DNA of 6,678 bases. Source: JAHRAH01 sp051009015 (GTDB lineage Bacteria; Pseudomonadota; Gammaproteobacteria; Tethybacterales; Persebacteraceae). Location: the NCBI GenBank assembly GCA_051009015.1, contig JBPCWZ010000050.1, positions 1 through 6,678 on the forward strand, in the 5' to 3' direction. The notes beneath the pieces were generated by a model. That model worked only from the letters and a program-made list of their open reading frames with translations, did not search any database and was not told the DNA's origin. How positions within the stretch are numbered: the stretch's first letter is position 1; each line of letters opens with the position of its first letter. Shown here piece by piece: positions 1 through 5,411 of this stretch. The position numbers and the translations under genes were made by a program.

Positions 1-49
1 TGTAAGGGCGACACCATTCCCGCCGCCATCTTTTTGTATCGCCCTTACA
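1..49. repeat. 11-bp inverted repeat at the window edge
   Basis: TGTAAGGGCGA at 1-11 is the exact reverse complement of TCGCCCTTACA at 39-49, with 27 nt between. Both arms are versions of the GCCCTGWAAGGGCG core found many times in the flanks. The left arm is probably cut by the window edge, so the real dyad may be longer. No ORF with coding character overlaps it. Confidence 0.7.
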
Positions 50-120
50 GGGCTTGATTAATTTGTAATGCCGATTCACGGGGCGCTGCCCCGTGCTATA
101 ACATACCGCCCTTTCAGGGC
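40..120 (-). repeat. ~80-bp composite hairpin repeat, copy 1
   Basis: The unit consists of a 14-bp core dyad (40-53), an AT-rich linker, a central hairpin with stems CACGGGGC (77-84) and GCCCCGTG (88-95) around a GCT loop, a short linker, and a second core CGCCCTTTCAGGGC (107-120). The reverse complement matches 6430-6508 closely, including the linker ATTAATCAAGCCCTG. Orientation is given with GCCCTGAAAGGGCG taken as plus. It has no coding character and its function is unknown. Confidence 0.75.
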
Positions 121-130
121 TTTTATACCG

Positions 131-163
131 CGCCGCGAAACCCTCGTGAAAACGGGGGCGGCG
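131..163. repeat. Nested hairpin with GAAA tetraloop
   Basis: An outer stem CGCCGC (131-136) pairs with GCGGCG (158-163). Inside it, CCCTCGT (141-147) pairs with ACGGGGG (152-158, one T.G wobble) around a GAAA loop (148-151); the two stems share base 158, so they cannot both form completely. In the related position near 628-642 the slot is filled by a simpler GCCGCC-TCC-GGCGGC hairpin. This looks like variation of hairpin content within the repeat family. Confidence 0.5.
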
Positions 164-174
164 ATGGTTGGGAG

Positions 175-194
175 ATTCCTGCTTCCGCAGGAAT
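175..194 (-). repeat. REP-like GTCATTCC dyad, copy 1
   Basis: An 8-bp perfect stem ATTCCTGC/GCAGGAAT with a 4-nt loop, followed by GAC. Read on the minus strand it is GTCATTCC(TGC), with loop GGAA. It is followed one 18-bp step later by a half-repeat GGGAATGAC (207-215). The architecture resembles the short extragenic palindromes (REP-like, and the neisserial dRS3 pattern ATTCCC-N8-GGGAAT) known in many proteobacteria. Confidence 0.8.
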
Positions 195-204
195 GACGGA
201 ATTG

Positions 205-241
205 GCGGGAATGACGGGTTATATTGTCATTCCCGCTTTTT
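205..241 (+). terminator. Terminator-like hairpin built from two repeat halves
   Basis: GCGGGAATGAC (205-215) and GTCATTCCCGC (226-236) form a perfect 11-bp stem with a 10-nt loop, followed directly by TTTTT (237-241). This has the form of a Rho-independent terminator on the + strand, but each arm is a half-copy of the REP-like repeat, so it may be only a by-product of inverted repeat insertion. There is no gene immediately upstream for it to terminate. Confidence 0.45.
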
Positions 242-249
242 CCCTCGTC

Positions 250-269
250 ATTCCGGCGTAAGCCGGAAT
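250..269 (+). repeat. REP-like GTCATTCC dyad, copy 2
   Basis: ATTCCGGC / GCCGGAAT 8-bp stem with a GTAA loop, preceded by GTC and followed by CTCCTTTTG. The CTCCTTTTG tail is shared with the copies at 3944 and 6235, so the repeat unit extends beyond the dyad. It directly abuts the composite unit starting at 284. Confidence 0.8.
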
Positions 270-283
270 CTCCTTTTGTCATA

Positions 284-331
284 GCCCTGAAAGGGCGTCC
301 TGTTCACAGCACGGGGCAACGCCCCGTGACA
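284..331 (+). repeat. Composite hairpin repeat, partial copy
   Basis: This is the first half of the ~80-bp unit: core GCCCTGAAAGGGCG (284-297), a linker, then the central hairpin CACGGGGC (310-317), AAC loop, GCCCCGTG (321-328). The AT-rich linker continues to about 352, but where other copies carry a second GCCCTGAAAGGGCG core this one carries a different hairpin (353-374). It is therefore a partial or rearranged copy. Confidence 0.65.
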
Positions 332-352
332 ATGCCATCATAATTAATCATT

Positions 353-422
353 GATTATCGCGCAAGCGATAATCTGTCGCATTGTTGCAAAGCAACAATG
401 CCGCGCCCGCCAAAGTGGGCGC
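353..422. repeat. Three consecutive perfect or near-perfect hairpins
   Basis: Hairpin 1 has stem GATTATCGC (353-361) and GCGATAATC (366-374) with a GCAA loop. Hairpin 2 has CATTGTTGC (380-388) and GCAACAATG (392-400) with an AAA loop. Hairpin 3 has GCGCCCGC (403-410) and GTGGGCGC (415-422), including one G.T wobble, with a CAAA loop, followed by TTTTAT. Stems differ completely in sequence while the architecture (8-9 bp stem, 3-4 nt A-rich loop) is constant. The final T run could give weak terminator activity. No known RNA family is recognised. Confidence 0.6.
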
Positions 423-434
423 TTTTATATCCAT

Positions 435-619
435 AGCCCTGTAAGGGCGTCCCATTCTTTTGCAGGGCAAAGCCCGGCAAAACCGCAAAGCCAAAACCCC
501 GCTTGTTTGACATTCGCCGCCATTGTTTTTGGTCGCCCTTTCAGGTCTTATTTGTTTCATAATGCCGATTCATGGGGCGTTGCCCCGTGCTATGAACAGG
601 TCGCCCTTTGCAGGGCTTT
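435..619 (+). repeat. Long (185-bp) direct repeat, left copy
   Basis: This stretch aligns along its whole length with 6494-6678, at roughly 85-90% identity by eye with a few single-base indels. It contains a core dyad (436-449), a GGGC-AAA-GCCC mini-hairpin, a conserved segment containing GACATTCGCCGCC, and a full composite unit (534-616). Two long direct copies lie about 6 kb apart on either side of all five genes. The short reading frames across it translate repeat sequence only. Confidence 0.75.
534..616 (-). repeat. ~80-bp composite hairpin repeat, copy 2
   Basis: A degenerate core CGCCCTTTCAGGTC (534-547) is followed by the central hairpin CATGGGGC (571-578), GTT loop, GCCCCGTG (582-589), with a T.G wobble in the stem, and by a second core with one extra base (602-616). 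It is the same orientation and content as 40-120 and 6595-6675, and is followed, as in the first copy, by a CGCCGC-type hairpin and a GTCATTCC dyad. Confidence 0.7.
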
Positions 620-655
620 TATAACGCGCCGCCTCCGGCGGCGATGGTTTAGGAG

Positions 656-675
656 ATTCCCGCTTTCGCGGGAAT
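656..675 (-). repeat. REP-like GTCATTCC dyad, copy 3
   Basis: ATTCCCGC / GCGGGAAT 8-bp stem; on the minus strand the loop is GAAA. It forms the first member of a short tandem array of GGGAATGAC half-units that runs to 733. Confidence 0.8.
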
Positions 676-733
676 GACGGGGGGAGGCGGGAATGACGAA
701 AAGAGCGGGAATGACGGAAGGGGCGGGAATGAC
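670..733 (+). repeat. Tandem array of GGGAATGAC half-repeats, 18-19 bp period
   Basis: GGGAATGAC recurs at 670, 689, 707 and 725, steps of 19, 18 and 18 bp, separated by purine-rich spacers ending in GC. The same 18-bp step is seen between 189 and 207. The array ends about 55 bp upstream of the aminotransferase -10 element. A role as binding sites is possible, but simple slippage or repeat decay is equally likely. Confidence 0.6.
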
Positions 734-788
734 AAATGATGCCGCCGTGAATACGGCAAACATTGGGCGGTTTGCGGGGGGAATGCGT

Positions 789-794
789 TATAAT
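789..794 (+). promoter_or_regulatory. Candidate -10 element for the aminotransferase gene
   Basis: TATAAT is a perfect sigma-70-type -10 hexamer, 50 nt before the chosen ATG. No convincing -35 hexamer is present at 16-18 bp; TTGGGC at 763-768 has a 20-bp spacer. The predicted transcript would have a 5' leader of about 45 nt containing the ribosome binding site. Confidence 0.5.
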
Positions 795-831
795 ATCCGG
801 GTTTTTGTTGTATTGCCGATTTTGGCTTTTT

Positions 832-836
832 GGAGG
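832..836 (+). promoter_or_regulatory. Ribosome binding site deciding the aminotransferase start
   Basis: GGAGG ends 8 nt before ATG 845. The longer in-frame reading from TTG 830 would place the start on top of this Shine-Dalgarno sequence, so ATG 845 is preferred. Confidence 0.75.
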
Positions 837-844
837 ATGGATTG

Positions 845-2056
845 ATGAATGTTGCTGTTTCTAATGCCGGTTTTGCCGCGCGCATCGGGCGGGTCAAACC
901 TTCGCCGACCATCGCCGTCAGCGACAAAGCGCGCGAACTTAAGGCGGCGGGGCGCGATATTATTAATCTCGGCTCCGGCGAGCCGGATTTTGACACGCCG
1001 CAACACATCAAAGACGCCGCAAATGACGCCATCAAACGCGGCGATACCAAATATACCGCCGTCGGCGGCACGGCGGCGCTCAAACAAGCCGTCGCCGACA
1101 AACTGCGCCGCGAAAACAACTTGCACTATGAACCGGGGCAAATCGTCATCTCCACCGGCGCCAAGCAGGCGCTGATGAATGTGATGCTTTCGCTTATTGA
1201 CGATGGCGATGAAGTTGTCATTATCGCGCCTTACTGGGTTTCGTATCCGGATATGGCTTTGCTGGCGGGCGGCGCGCCGGTTTTTGTCCGCCCGCAAAAC
1301 CCGCGACATATTGCCGCGCCCGCCGAACTCGCCGCCGCATTGGGCGATAAGACCAAACTGGTCATTCTCAACTCGCCCTCCAACCCGGCGGGCACGCTTT
1401 ATTCCGCCGATGAACTTCGCGCGCTCGGCGAAGTGCTGGCGGATTATCCCAATGTCGCCATCGCCAGCGATGATATTTATGAGCATATCCGCTATGACGG
1501 CAAACCTTTCGCCACCATCGCCGAAGTTTGCCCGCAACTTGCCGCGCGCACCATCGTCATCAACGGCGTATCCAAAGCATTCGCCATGACCGGCTGGCGC
1601 ATCGGCTATTGTGCATCCGCATTGCCGATAGCCAAGGCGATGACGAAAGTACAATCGCAATCCACATCCAACCCTTGTTCAATCGCCCAAGCCGCCGCCC
1701 TTGCGGCATTGGAAGGGGGGACGGAATGTTTGAAGCCAATGCTTGCCGCTTTTGACTCCCGCCGCCGCCGGGTTGTCGCCGGGTTGAACTCCGCCGCCGG
1801 TTTGTCGTGCGCGCCGGTTGAGGGGGCTTTTTATGCTTTTGCCAATGCGGCACAAGCCATCGGCAAACTTCACAATGACGGCAAACTCCCCGCCGCCGAT
1901 GACATTTGCTTTTGCAATTACCTGCTGGAAAAAGCCGGTGTCGCCGCGGTGCCCGGGTCGGCTTTTGGTATGGACGGGTTTTTTCGCATATCCTTCGCCG
2001 CCCCCGATGCCGATATAGATTCCGCTTTGCAAAGAATCAACGACGCCCTCGCCTGA
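845..2056 (+). CDS. aatA: Aspartate/aromatic aminotransferase, class Ib (PLP-dependent)
   Basis: The 403-residue product is a fold-type I, class I/II aminotransferase that would transfer an amino group between aspartate (possibly also prephenate or aromatic amino acids) and 2-oxoglutarate in the cytosol. Visible hallmarks: substrate-loop region with GSGEPDFDTP near 43-52, the NPAG motif with N180, D209 and Y212 in SDDIYEHI, the PLP-binding lysine K244 in SKAFAMTGWRIGY, and the C-terminal carboxylate-binding arginine R381 in FFRISFA. Length matches the usual ~400 residues and nothing is truncated. The N-terminal pattern (RVKPSPTIAVSDKARELKA) is what I expect of the class Ib enzymes common in alphaproteobacteria rather than enteric AspC. 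The start at ATG 845 is set by GGAGG 8 nt upstream. A -10 element lies at 789 and a terminator-like hairpin follows, so it is probably monocistronic. Substrate preference between aspartate and prephenate cannot be decided from sequence alone. Confidence 0.93.
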   Translation: MNVAVSNAGFAARIGRVKPSPTIAVSDKARELKAAGRDIINLGSGEPDFDTPQHIKDAANDAIKRGDTKYTAVGGTAALKQAVADKLRRENNLHYEPGQIVISTGAKQALMNVMLSLIDDGDEVVIIAPYWVSYPDMALLAGGAPVFVRPQNPRHIAAPAELAAALGDKTKLVILNSPSNPAGTLYSADELRALGEVLADYPNVAIASDDIYEHIRYDGKPFATIAEVCPQLAARTIVINGVSKAFAMTGWRIGYCASALPIAKAMTKVQSQSTSNPCSIAQAAALAALEGGTECLKPMLAAFDSRRRRVVAGLNSAAGLSCAPVEGAFYAFANAAQAIGKLHNDGKLPAADDICFCNYLLEKAGVAAVPGSAFGMDGFFRISFAAPDADIDSALQRINDALA

Positions 2057-2081
2057 TGCGGCATTATTAACTTGCCCGCCA

Positions 2082-2118
2082 AAATGCCAATGACCGGAAT
2101 ATGCGGTTTTTGGCATTT
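2082..2118 (+). terminator. Terminator-like hairpin after the aminotransferase gene
   Basis: AAATGCCAA (2082-2090) pairs perfectly with TTGGCATTT (2110-2118). A second inner stem ACCG (2093-2096) / CGGT (2104-2107) extends it across a 2x2 internal loop. It begins 25 nt after the aminotransferase stop codon. The tail is AT-rich (ATTTATAAC) rather than a clean T run, so termination efficiency is uncertain. Confidence 0.5.
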
Positions 2119-2172
2119 ATTTATAACGATATATTTTGATATTGTTTGGCGGCGCGCGGGGGCGGTTTTCGG

Positions 2173-2178
2173 TATAAT
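2173..2178 (+). promoter_or_regulatory. -10 element 7 nt before the BHMT ATG (possible leaderless promoter)
   Basis: TATAAT is a perfect -10 hexamer with exactly 7 nt between it and ATG 2186, so a normal transcription start would fall at or next to the A of the start codon. No Shine-Dalgarno sequence lies upstream of this ATG and no good -35 is visible. The arrangement matches promoters of leaderless mRNAs. Confidence 0.5.
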
Positions 2179-2185
2179 ATGCTTT

Positions 2186-3250
2186 ATGGAAAAACTGACT
2201 TTGCGGCAGCGGCTTGACGGCGACGGGGTGCTTTGCGCCGAAGGATTTTTGTTTGAGGTTGAGCGGCGGGGCTATATGGCTTCCGGCGCTTTCGTCCCCG
2301 AAGTCGCATTGGACAACCCGCAAGCGCTTACCTCCCTGCATCGCGATTTTCAACACGCCGGCAGCGATGTCGTGCAGGCGTTTACTTATAACGGACACCG
2401 CGAAAAAATGCGCGTGCTCGGCAAGGAAGACCTGCTGGAACCGCTCAACCGCGCCGCCTTGCGCATCGCCCGCGAAGTTGCCGATTCTCCGCCTTCCGGC
2501 ATGCCCGACCTTCTCGCCGGAAATGTCTCCAACACAAACTTGTGGCATCCGTCCGACAAATCCGCCCAAGCCGAAGTGCGCGCGATGTTTGACGAAATGG
2601 TCGGCTGGGCGGCGGAAGAAAAAGCCGATATTGTTGTCGGCGAAACTTTCTATTATGCCGGTGAAGCATACTGCGCATTGGAAGCGATACAAGCGGCGGG
2701 CTTGCCGGCGGTCGTCACCATCTCGCCGATGCATGGCGCAAAAATGCGCGATGATGTCAGCATTATTGACACCTGCAAGGAACTTGCCGCCCGCGGCGCC
2801 GATGTTGTGGGGATGAACTGCTTTCGGGGTCCGGCGACGATGATGCCGCATATCCGCCAAATCCGCGCCGCCATTGATGATTGTCATATTGCCGCATTGC
2901 CGGTTACTTTCCGCACAACCGAAGAGCATCAAACTTTCTTCAACCTGCCGGATGACGACCCGCAATGCGCATGCCCTTCGCCGCACGGCCGCCCTTTTCC
3001 GACTGCGCTGGATCCGCTTTATGTCAATCGCTACGAGATACGGGCTTTTGCCGAAGAGGCGTGGCGTTTGGGCGTGCGTTATCTGGGCGTTTGTTGCGGG
3101 GCATCGCCGATGCACATTCGCGAAGTCGCCGAGGCGATGGGGCGCACTCCTCCGGCGTCGCGTTATCGCGAGGATATGCAGCGTCATTTTCTCTATGGCA
3201 AAACCGAAAGCATCCGCAAAAACATTGGCGATTTGGGCGCGCACGCCTGA
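2186..3250 (+). CDS. Betaine-homocysteine S-methyltransferase-like protein
   Basis: The 354-residue product belongs to the zinc-dependent homocysteine S-methyltransferase family and resembles betaine-homocysteine methyltransferase (BHMT) more than the S-methylmethionine enzyme MmuM. The likely reaction is methyl transfer from glycine betaine to homocysteine, giving methionine and dimethylglycine in the cytosol. Family zinc ligands are present: C212 in GMNC and the pair C303-C304 in GVCCGASPMHIR. BHMT-like stretches include FEVERRGY near the N-terminus, LHRDFQHAGSDVVQAFTY, and EEAWRLGVRYLGVCCG. Relative to animal BHMT there is an insert of about ten residues, Cys-containing (C261, C263), around 256-270. 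An open frame extends upstream to 2072, but ATG 2186 fits the family N-terminus and lies 7 nt after TATAAT. That start has no Shine-Dalgarno sequence. A terminator-like hairpin follows the gene. The methyl donor is inferred, not proven. Confidence 0.88.
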   Translation: MEKLTLRQRLDGDGVLCAEGFLFEVERRGYMASGAFVPEVALDNPQALTSLHRDFQHAGSDVVQAFTYNGHREKMRVLGKEDLLEPLNRAALRIAREVADSPPSGMPDLLAGNVSNTNLWHPSDKSAQAEVRAMFDEMVGWAAEEKADIVVGETFYYAGEAYCALEAIQAAGLPAVVTISPMHGAKMRDDVSIIDTCKELAARGADVVGMNCFRGPATMMPHIRQIRAAIDDCHIAALPVTFRTTEEHQTFFNLPDDDPQCACPSPHGRPFPTALDPLYVNRYEIRAFAEEAWRLGVRYLGVCCGASPMHIREVAEAMGRTPPASRYREDMQRHFLYGKTESIRKNIGDLGAHA

Positions 3251-3266
3251 TAGTTTTCTTTTGTCG

Positions 3267-3299
3267 CGGGCGGTTATGAAGTTTTCGCCGCCCGTTTTT
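3267..3299 (+). terminator. Rho-independent terminator between BHMT and ribE
   Basis: CGGGCGG (3267-3273) and CCGCCCG (3288-3294) make a perfect 7-bp GC-rich stem with a 14-nt loop, followed by TTTTT (3295-3299). It begins 17 nt after the BHMT stop. It ends only 20 nt before the riboflavin synthase ATG, leaving very little room for a separate ribE promoter. Confidence 0.65.
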
Positions 3300-3319
3300 A
3301 TCCGCCTTTTCGCCGCCGG

Positions 3320-3934
3320 ATGTTTGGCGGTTTGATAACAGCACTCGGCATTGCCGAAGTCGCCGATGGCGGCGGCTTGTCGGTTTGCTGCCCGGGCGGC
3401 TTTTTGGATGATGTCGCCAATGGCGCGAGCATTGCCGTTGATGGCGTGTGTCTGACGGCAACGAAGATTAAAGGCGATTCTTTTCGCGCCGATTTGTCGG
3501 CGGAAACAATCCGCCGATGCGCGCCGTGGCAAAGCGGGCAAAAGGTGCATTTGGAAAAACCCCTGCGAATGGGAGATGAAATAGGCGGGCATTTTGTCAG
3601 CGGACATATTGACGGCATCGCCATCGTAATATCCCAAAAAACCGAAAACACCGGCGCGGCAACATTTCACATAGCCGCACCAAAAACCGCCGCCCCAATG
3701 ATAGCCGAAAAAGGATCCGTCGCCCTTGCAGGAGTATCACTTACCATCGGCGAAGTATTTGACAACAAAGGCGGCGAAGTGCTTGACGGCAAAGATGGCA
3801 AATGCATTTTTGCCGTGCATATAATCCCCCACACCCTGCAAGCAACAACACTCGGCAAATGGCAAACCGGACAAAAAGTAAACATAGAAGCCGACATACT
3901 CGCCCGCTACTGCGCCCGCCTTTGCCAAAAGTAG
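3320..3934 (+). CDS. ribE: Riboflavin synthase, alpha chain
   Basis: The 204-residue product has the two tandem lumazine-binding (beta-barrel) domains of riboflavin synthase, which dismutates two molecules of 6,7-dimethyl-8-ribityllumazine to riboflavin and a pyrimidinedione, the last step of riboflavin synthesis; the enzyme normally works as a trimer. Domain 1 (about 1-90) carries GASIAVDGVCLTA with C44; domain 2 (from about 90) opens with GGHFVSGHIDG (89-99) and carries GVSLT with S140, then IPHTLQATTLG and NIEADILARY with D192. The N-terminus reads MFGGLI where most family members have MFTGII. An insert of roughly ten residues (NKGGEVLDGKDGK region) precedes CIFAVHIIPHTL. Length is close to the usual 200-220. 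ATG 3320 is the only possible in-frame start after the upstream stop at 3251; it has no good Shine-Dalgarno sequence. No other rib gene is nearby and no FMN riboswitch is seen upstream. Confidence 0.93.
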   Translation: MFGGLITALGIAEVADGGGLSVCCPGGFLDDVANGASIAVDGVCLTATKIKGDSFRADLSAETIRRCAPWQSGQKVHLEKPLRMGDEIGGHFVSGHIDGIAIVISQKTENTGAATFHIAAPKTAAPMIAEKGSVALAGVSLTIGEVFDNKGGEVLDGKDGKCIFAVHIIPHTLQATTLGKWQTGQKVNIEADILARYCARLCQK

Positions 3935-3940
3935 GACATC

Positions 3941-3974
3941 GTCATTCCCGCGAAAGCGGGAATCTCCTTTTGCC
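3941..3974 (+). repeat. REP-like GTCATTCC repeat, copy 4 (left of the MTase-ankyrin pair)
   Basis: The dyad ATTCCCGCGAAAGCGGGAAT (3944-3963) has an 8-bp stem and GAAA loop, and is followed by CTCCTTTTGCC, which is shared with the copy at 6232-6265. It starts 6 nt after the riboflavin synthase stop codon and could also serve as a weak terminator for ribE. Confidence 0.8.
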
Positions 3975-4003
3975 AAATTCGTCAATCCACGCGGCGATTA
4001 TAT

Positions 4004-4009
4004 TAGAAT
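4004..4009 (+). promoter_or_regulatory. -10-like element 7 nt before the methyltransferase ATG
   Basis: TAGAAT (4004-4009) lies exactly 7 nt before ATG 4017, the same spacing as at the BHMT gene. An overlapping TATATT (3999-4004) is an alternative. There is no clear -35 and only a weak TAGG four nt before the ATG. Confidence 0.35.
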
Positions 4010-4016
4010 AGGCATT

Positions 4017-5330
4017 ATGCAACTTGACCGCACTATCTACAACGCCGACAACCTGTTGGTGATGTCGCGCATGCCGGGCGAATGCGTGGATTTGATATAC
4101 CTTGACCCGCCGTTTAACAGCGGGAAGCAGTGGGAGAATCCGCTGAAAGAAACCGGCAAAAAAGTGTCCTTTAAGGATACTTGGACGCTTGCCGACATCC
4201 ACGAAGATGACCACGAAATACTGCAAGGGCGTTGCCCTGCGGCGGCGGCGGTGATAGAGACGCTGGGCTATGCGAATGGCGGCAGCTGGCAAGCATACCT
4301 GACCTATATGGGCATGCGCCTTGTGCAGATGCATCGGCTGCTTAAGCCGACCGGCAGTATCTACTACCACTGCGACCCGACGATGTCGCACGGCGTTAAG
4401 TTGATGATGGATTGCATTTTCGGCAAGAAAAACTTCCGCAATGAAATTGTTTGGGCTTATACCGGTCCCGGCTCACCCAAAATGCGTCAATTTAACCGCA
4501 AGCATGATATCGTTTTTTGGTATTCCAAAGGCGATGAGTGGACTTTTAATCAAGATGATGTGAGAGTGCCATATAAGGATGGCAAGCCGCATACGGGCGG
4601 GTTTAAGTCCAGCATGGATAATTCCCTTGCTGATAACTACGGCAAAAAAGGCAAAATACCCGAAACTTGGTGGAGTGATATTGCCCTTGCCATTCGCGGT
4701 AAAGAAAATACGGGATATCCCACGCAAAAACCGATTGCATTGTTGCGGCGCATTCTAAAAGCGTCAAGCAACCCGGGCGACCTTGTCCTTGACCCGTTTT
4801 GCGGTTGCGGCGTGACTGCCGCCGCGAGCGAGTTGTTTTTTGATGACCGCCGCCGTTGGATTGGCATTGATGTAGGCACAGAGGCAAAAGCGGCTTTGCT
4901 TGACAAGTTAAACCGAAAGGGATACCATCTTTTCGCCGGTTCTTTGCCGAGCATTGATATGGTTGTTGGAAGCGACCTGCCCGACCTGCCGCCGATTCCG
5001 AAAAGGAAAGAAGTGATGGAAATACTGCACAAAGGACAAGGCGGCAAATGCCGTTGTTGCGAAAAGTCGCTTACAGGGCAGCACCCGGAAATTGACCACC
5101 TGCGCCCAAGGGCGAAAGGCGGCGATAACCACTTGTCAAACCTGCACTTGCTTTGCCGCGAATGCCACAAAAAGAAAGGCACGAAAACGATGACGGACAC
5201 GCGCCGCCGGGTGATTGCCGAAAACGCGGCGGCAAGCATGGAAAAATGGCGGAAAGAATCCGCCGCCGCGCTTGTCAAAGAAAAGGCAAAGGCGATTGCC
5301 AAAGCCGAAAAGCAAAAGCGAATGATATAG
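4017..5330 (+). CDS. Beta-class DNA methyltransferase fused to an HNH nuclease-type domain
   Basis: The 437-residue product has an N-terminal amino-DNA-methyltransferase (N6-adenine or N4-cytosine, SAM-dependent) and a C-terminal HNH domain. Catalytic motif IV is D30-P-P-F-N; the SAM-binding motif I, DPFCGCGVT (259-267), comes after it, giving the beta-class order. The stretch between (about 100-240) would hold the target-recognition region. The HNH part has a zinc-ribbon pair C345xxC348 and C380xxC383, with D360-H361 in EIDHLRPR, N375 in LSNLHLL and H384, all positions expected of an active or recently active HNH fold. Residues from about 395 are basic, Ala/Lys-rich and probably helical. No separate restriction gene is in the window. 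It may be a single-chain restriction-modification protein, a solitary or phage-type methylase whose HNH part binds or nicks DNA, or a decayed system; sequence alone cannot decide. The start at ATG 4017 has a weak ribosome binding site. An ankyrin gene follows after 81 bp. Confidence 0.9.
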   Translation: MQLDRTIYNADNLLVMSRMPGECVDLIYLDPPFNSGKQWENPLKETGKKVSFKDTWTLADIHEDDHEILQGRCPAAAAVIETLGYANGGSWQAYLTYMGMRLVQMHRLLKPTGSIYYHCDPTMSHGVKLMMDCIFGKKNFRNEIVWAYTGPGSPKMRQFNRKHDIVFWYSKGDEWTFNQDDVRVPYKDGKPHTGGFKSSMDNSLADNYGKKGKIPETWWSDIALAIRGKENTGYPTQKPIALLRRILKASSNPGDLVLDPFCGCGVTAAASELFFDDRRRWIGIDVGTEAKAALLDKLNRKGYHLFAGSLPSIDMVVGSDLPDLPPIPKRKEVMEILHKGQGGKCRCCEKSLTGQHPEIDHLRPRAKGGDNHLSNLHLLCRECHKKKGTKTMTDTRRRVIAENAAASMEKWRKESAAALVKEKAKAIAKAEKQKRMI

Positions 5331-5400
5331 ATTCGCCTGTCAGATTCCCCTCGGGCGGCAAAAGATGCCTTTGGAGAATCCGAGACAACACATCACAACA

Positions 5401-5405
5401 AGGAG
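5401..5405 (+). promoter_or_regulatory. Ribosome binding site of the ankyrin gene
   Basis: AGGAG lies 6 nt before ATG 5412 and is the strongest Shine-Dalgarno sequence near the accessory pair. It fits translation from a transcript that runs through the methyltransferase, since no clear promoter is seen in the 81-bp gap. Confidence 0.7.
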
Positions 5406-5411
5406 AAAACG

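Noticed and set aside
76..560. Small minus-strand open frames in the left flank
   Set aside because: They read through composite repeats and dyads; no ribosome binding site, no domain, and their sequence follows the repeat copies.
1..740. CRISPR array
   Set aside because: Repeats occur in both orientations with irregular spacing and no unique spacers of constant length; no cas genes are present.
830..844. TTG 830 as the aminotransferase start
   Set aside because: It would lie on the Shine-Dalgarno sequence; GGAGG at 832-836 is correctly spaced for ATG 845.
788..1660. 290-codon open frame antisense to the aminotransferase
   Set aside because: It is a shadow of a clear class I aminotransferase with intact catalytic residues; the antisense product shows no family features.
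2072..2185. Upstream extension of the BHMT gene to 2072
   Set aside because: The extra residues do not resemble the family N-terminus, the stretch contains a terminator-like hairpin and a -10 element, and ATG 2186 fits the BHMT start.
3251..3319. FMN riboswitch ahead of riboflavin synthase
   Set aside because: The gap is only 69 nt, contains a simple terminator-like hairpin, and lacks the conserved multi-helix RFN elements.
2117..3670. 517-codon open frame on the minus strand antisense to BHMT and ribE
   Set aside because: It overlaps two well-supported genes for its whole length, its translation is rich in Arg, Ala and His with no recognisable domain, and long antisense frames are expected opposite GC-rich codons.
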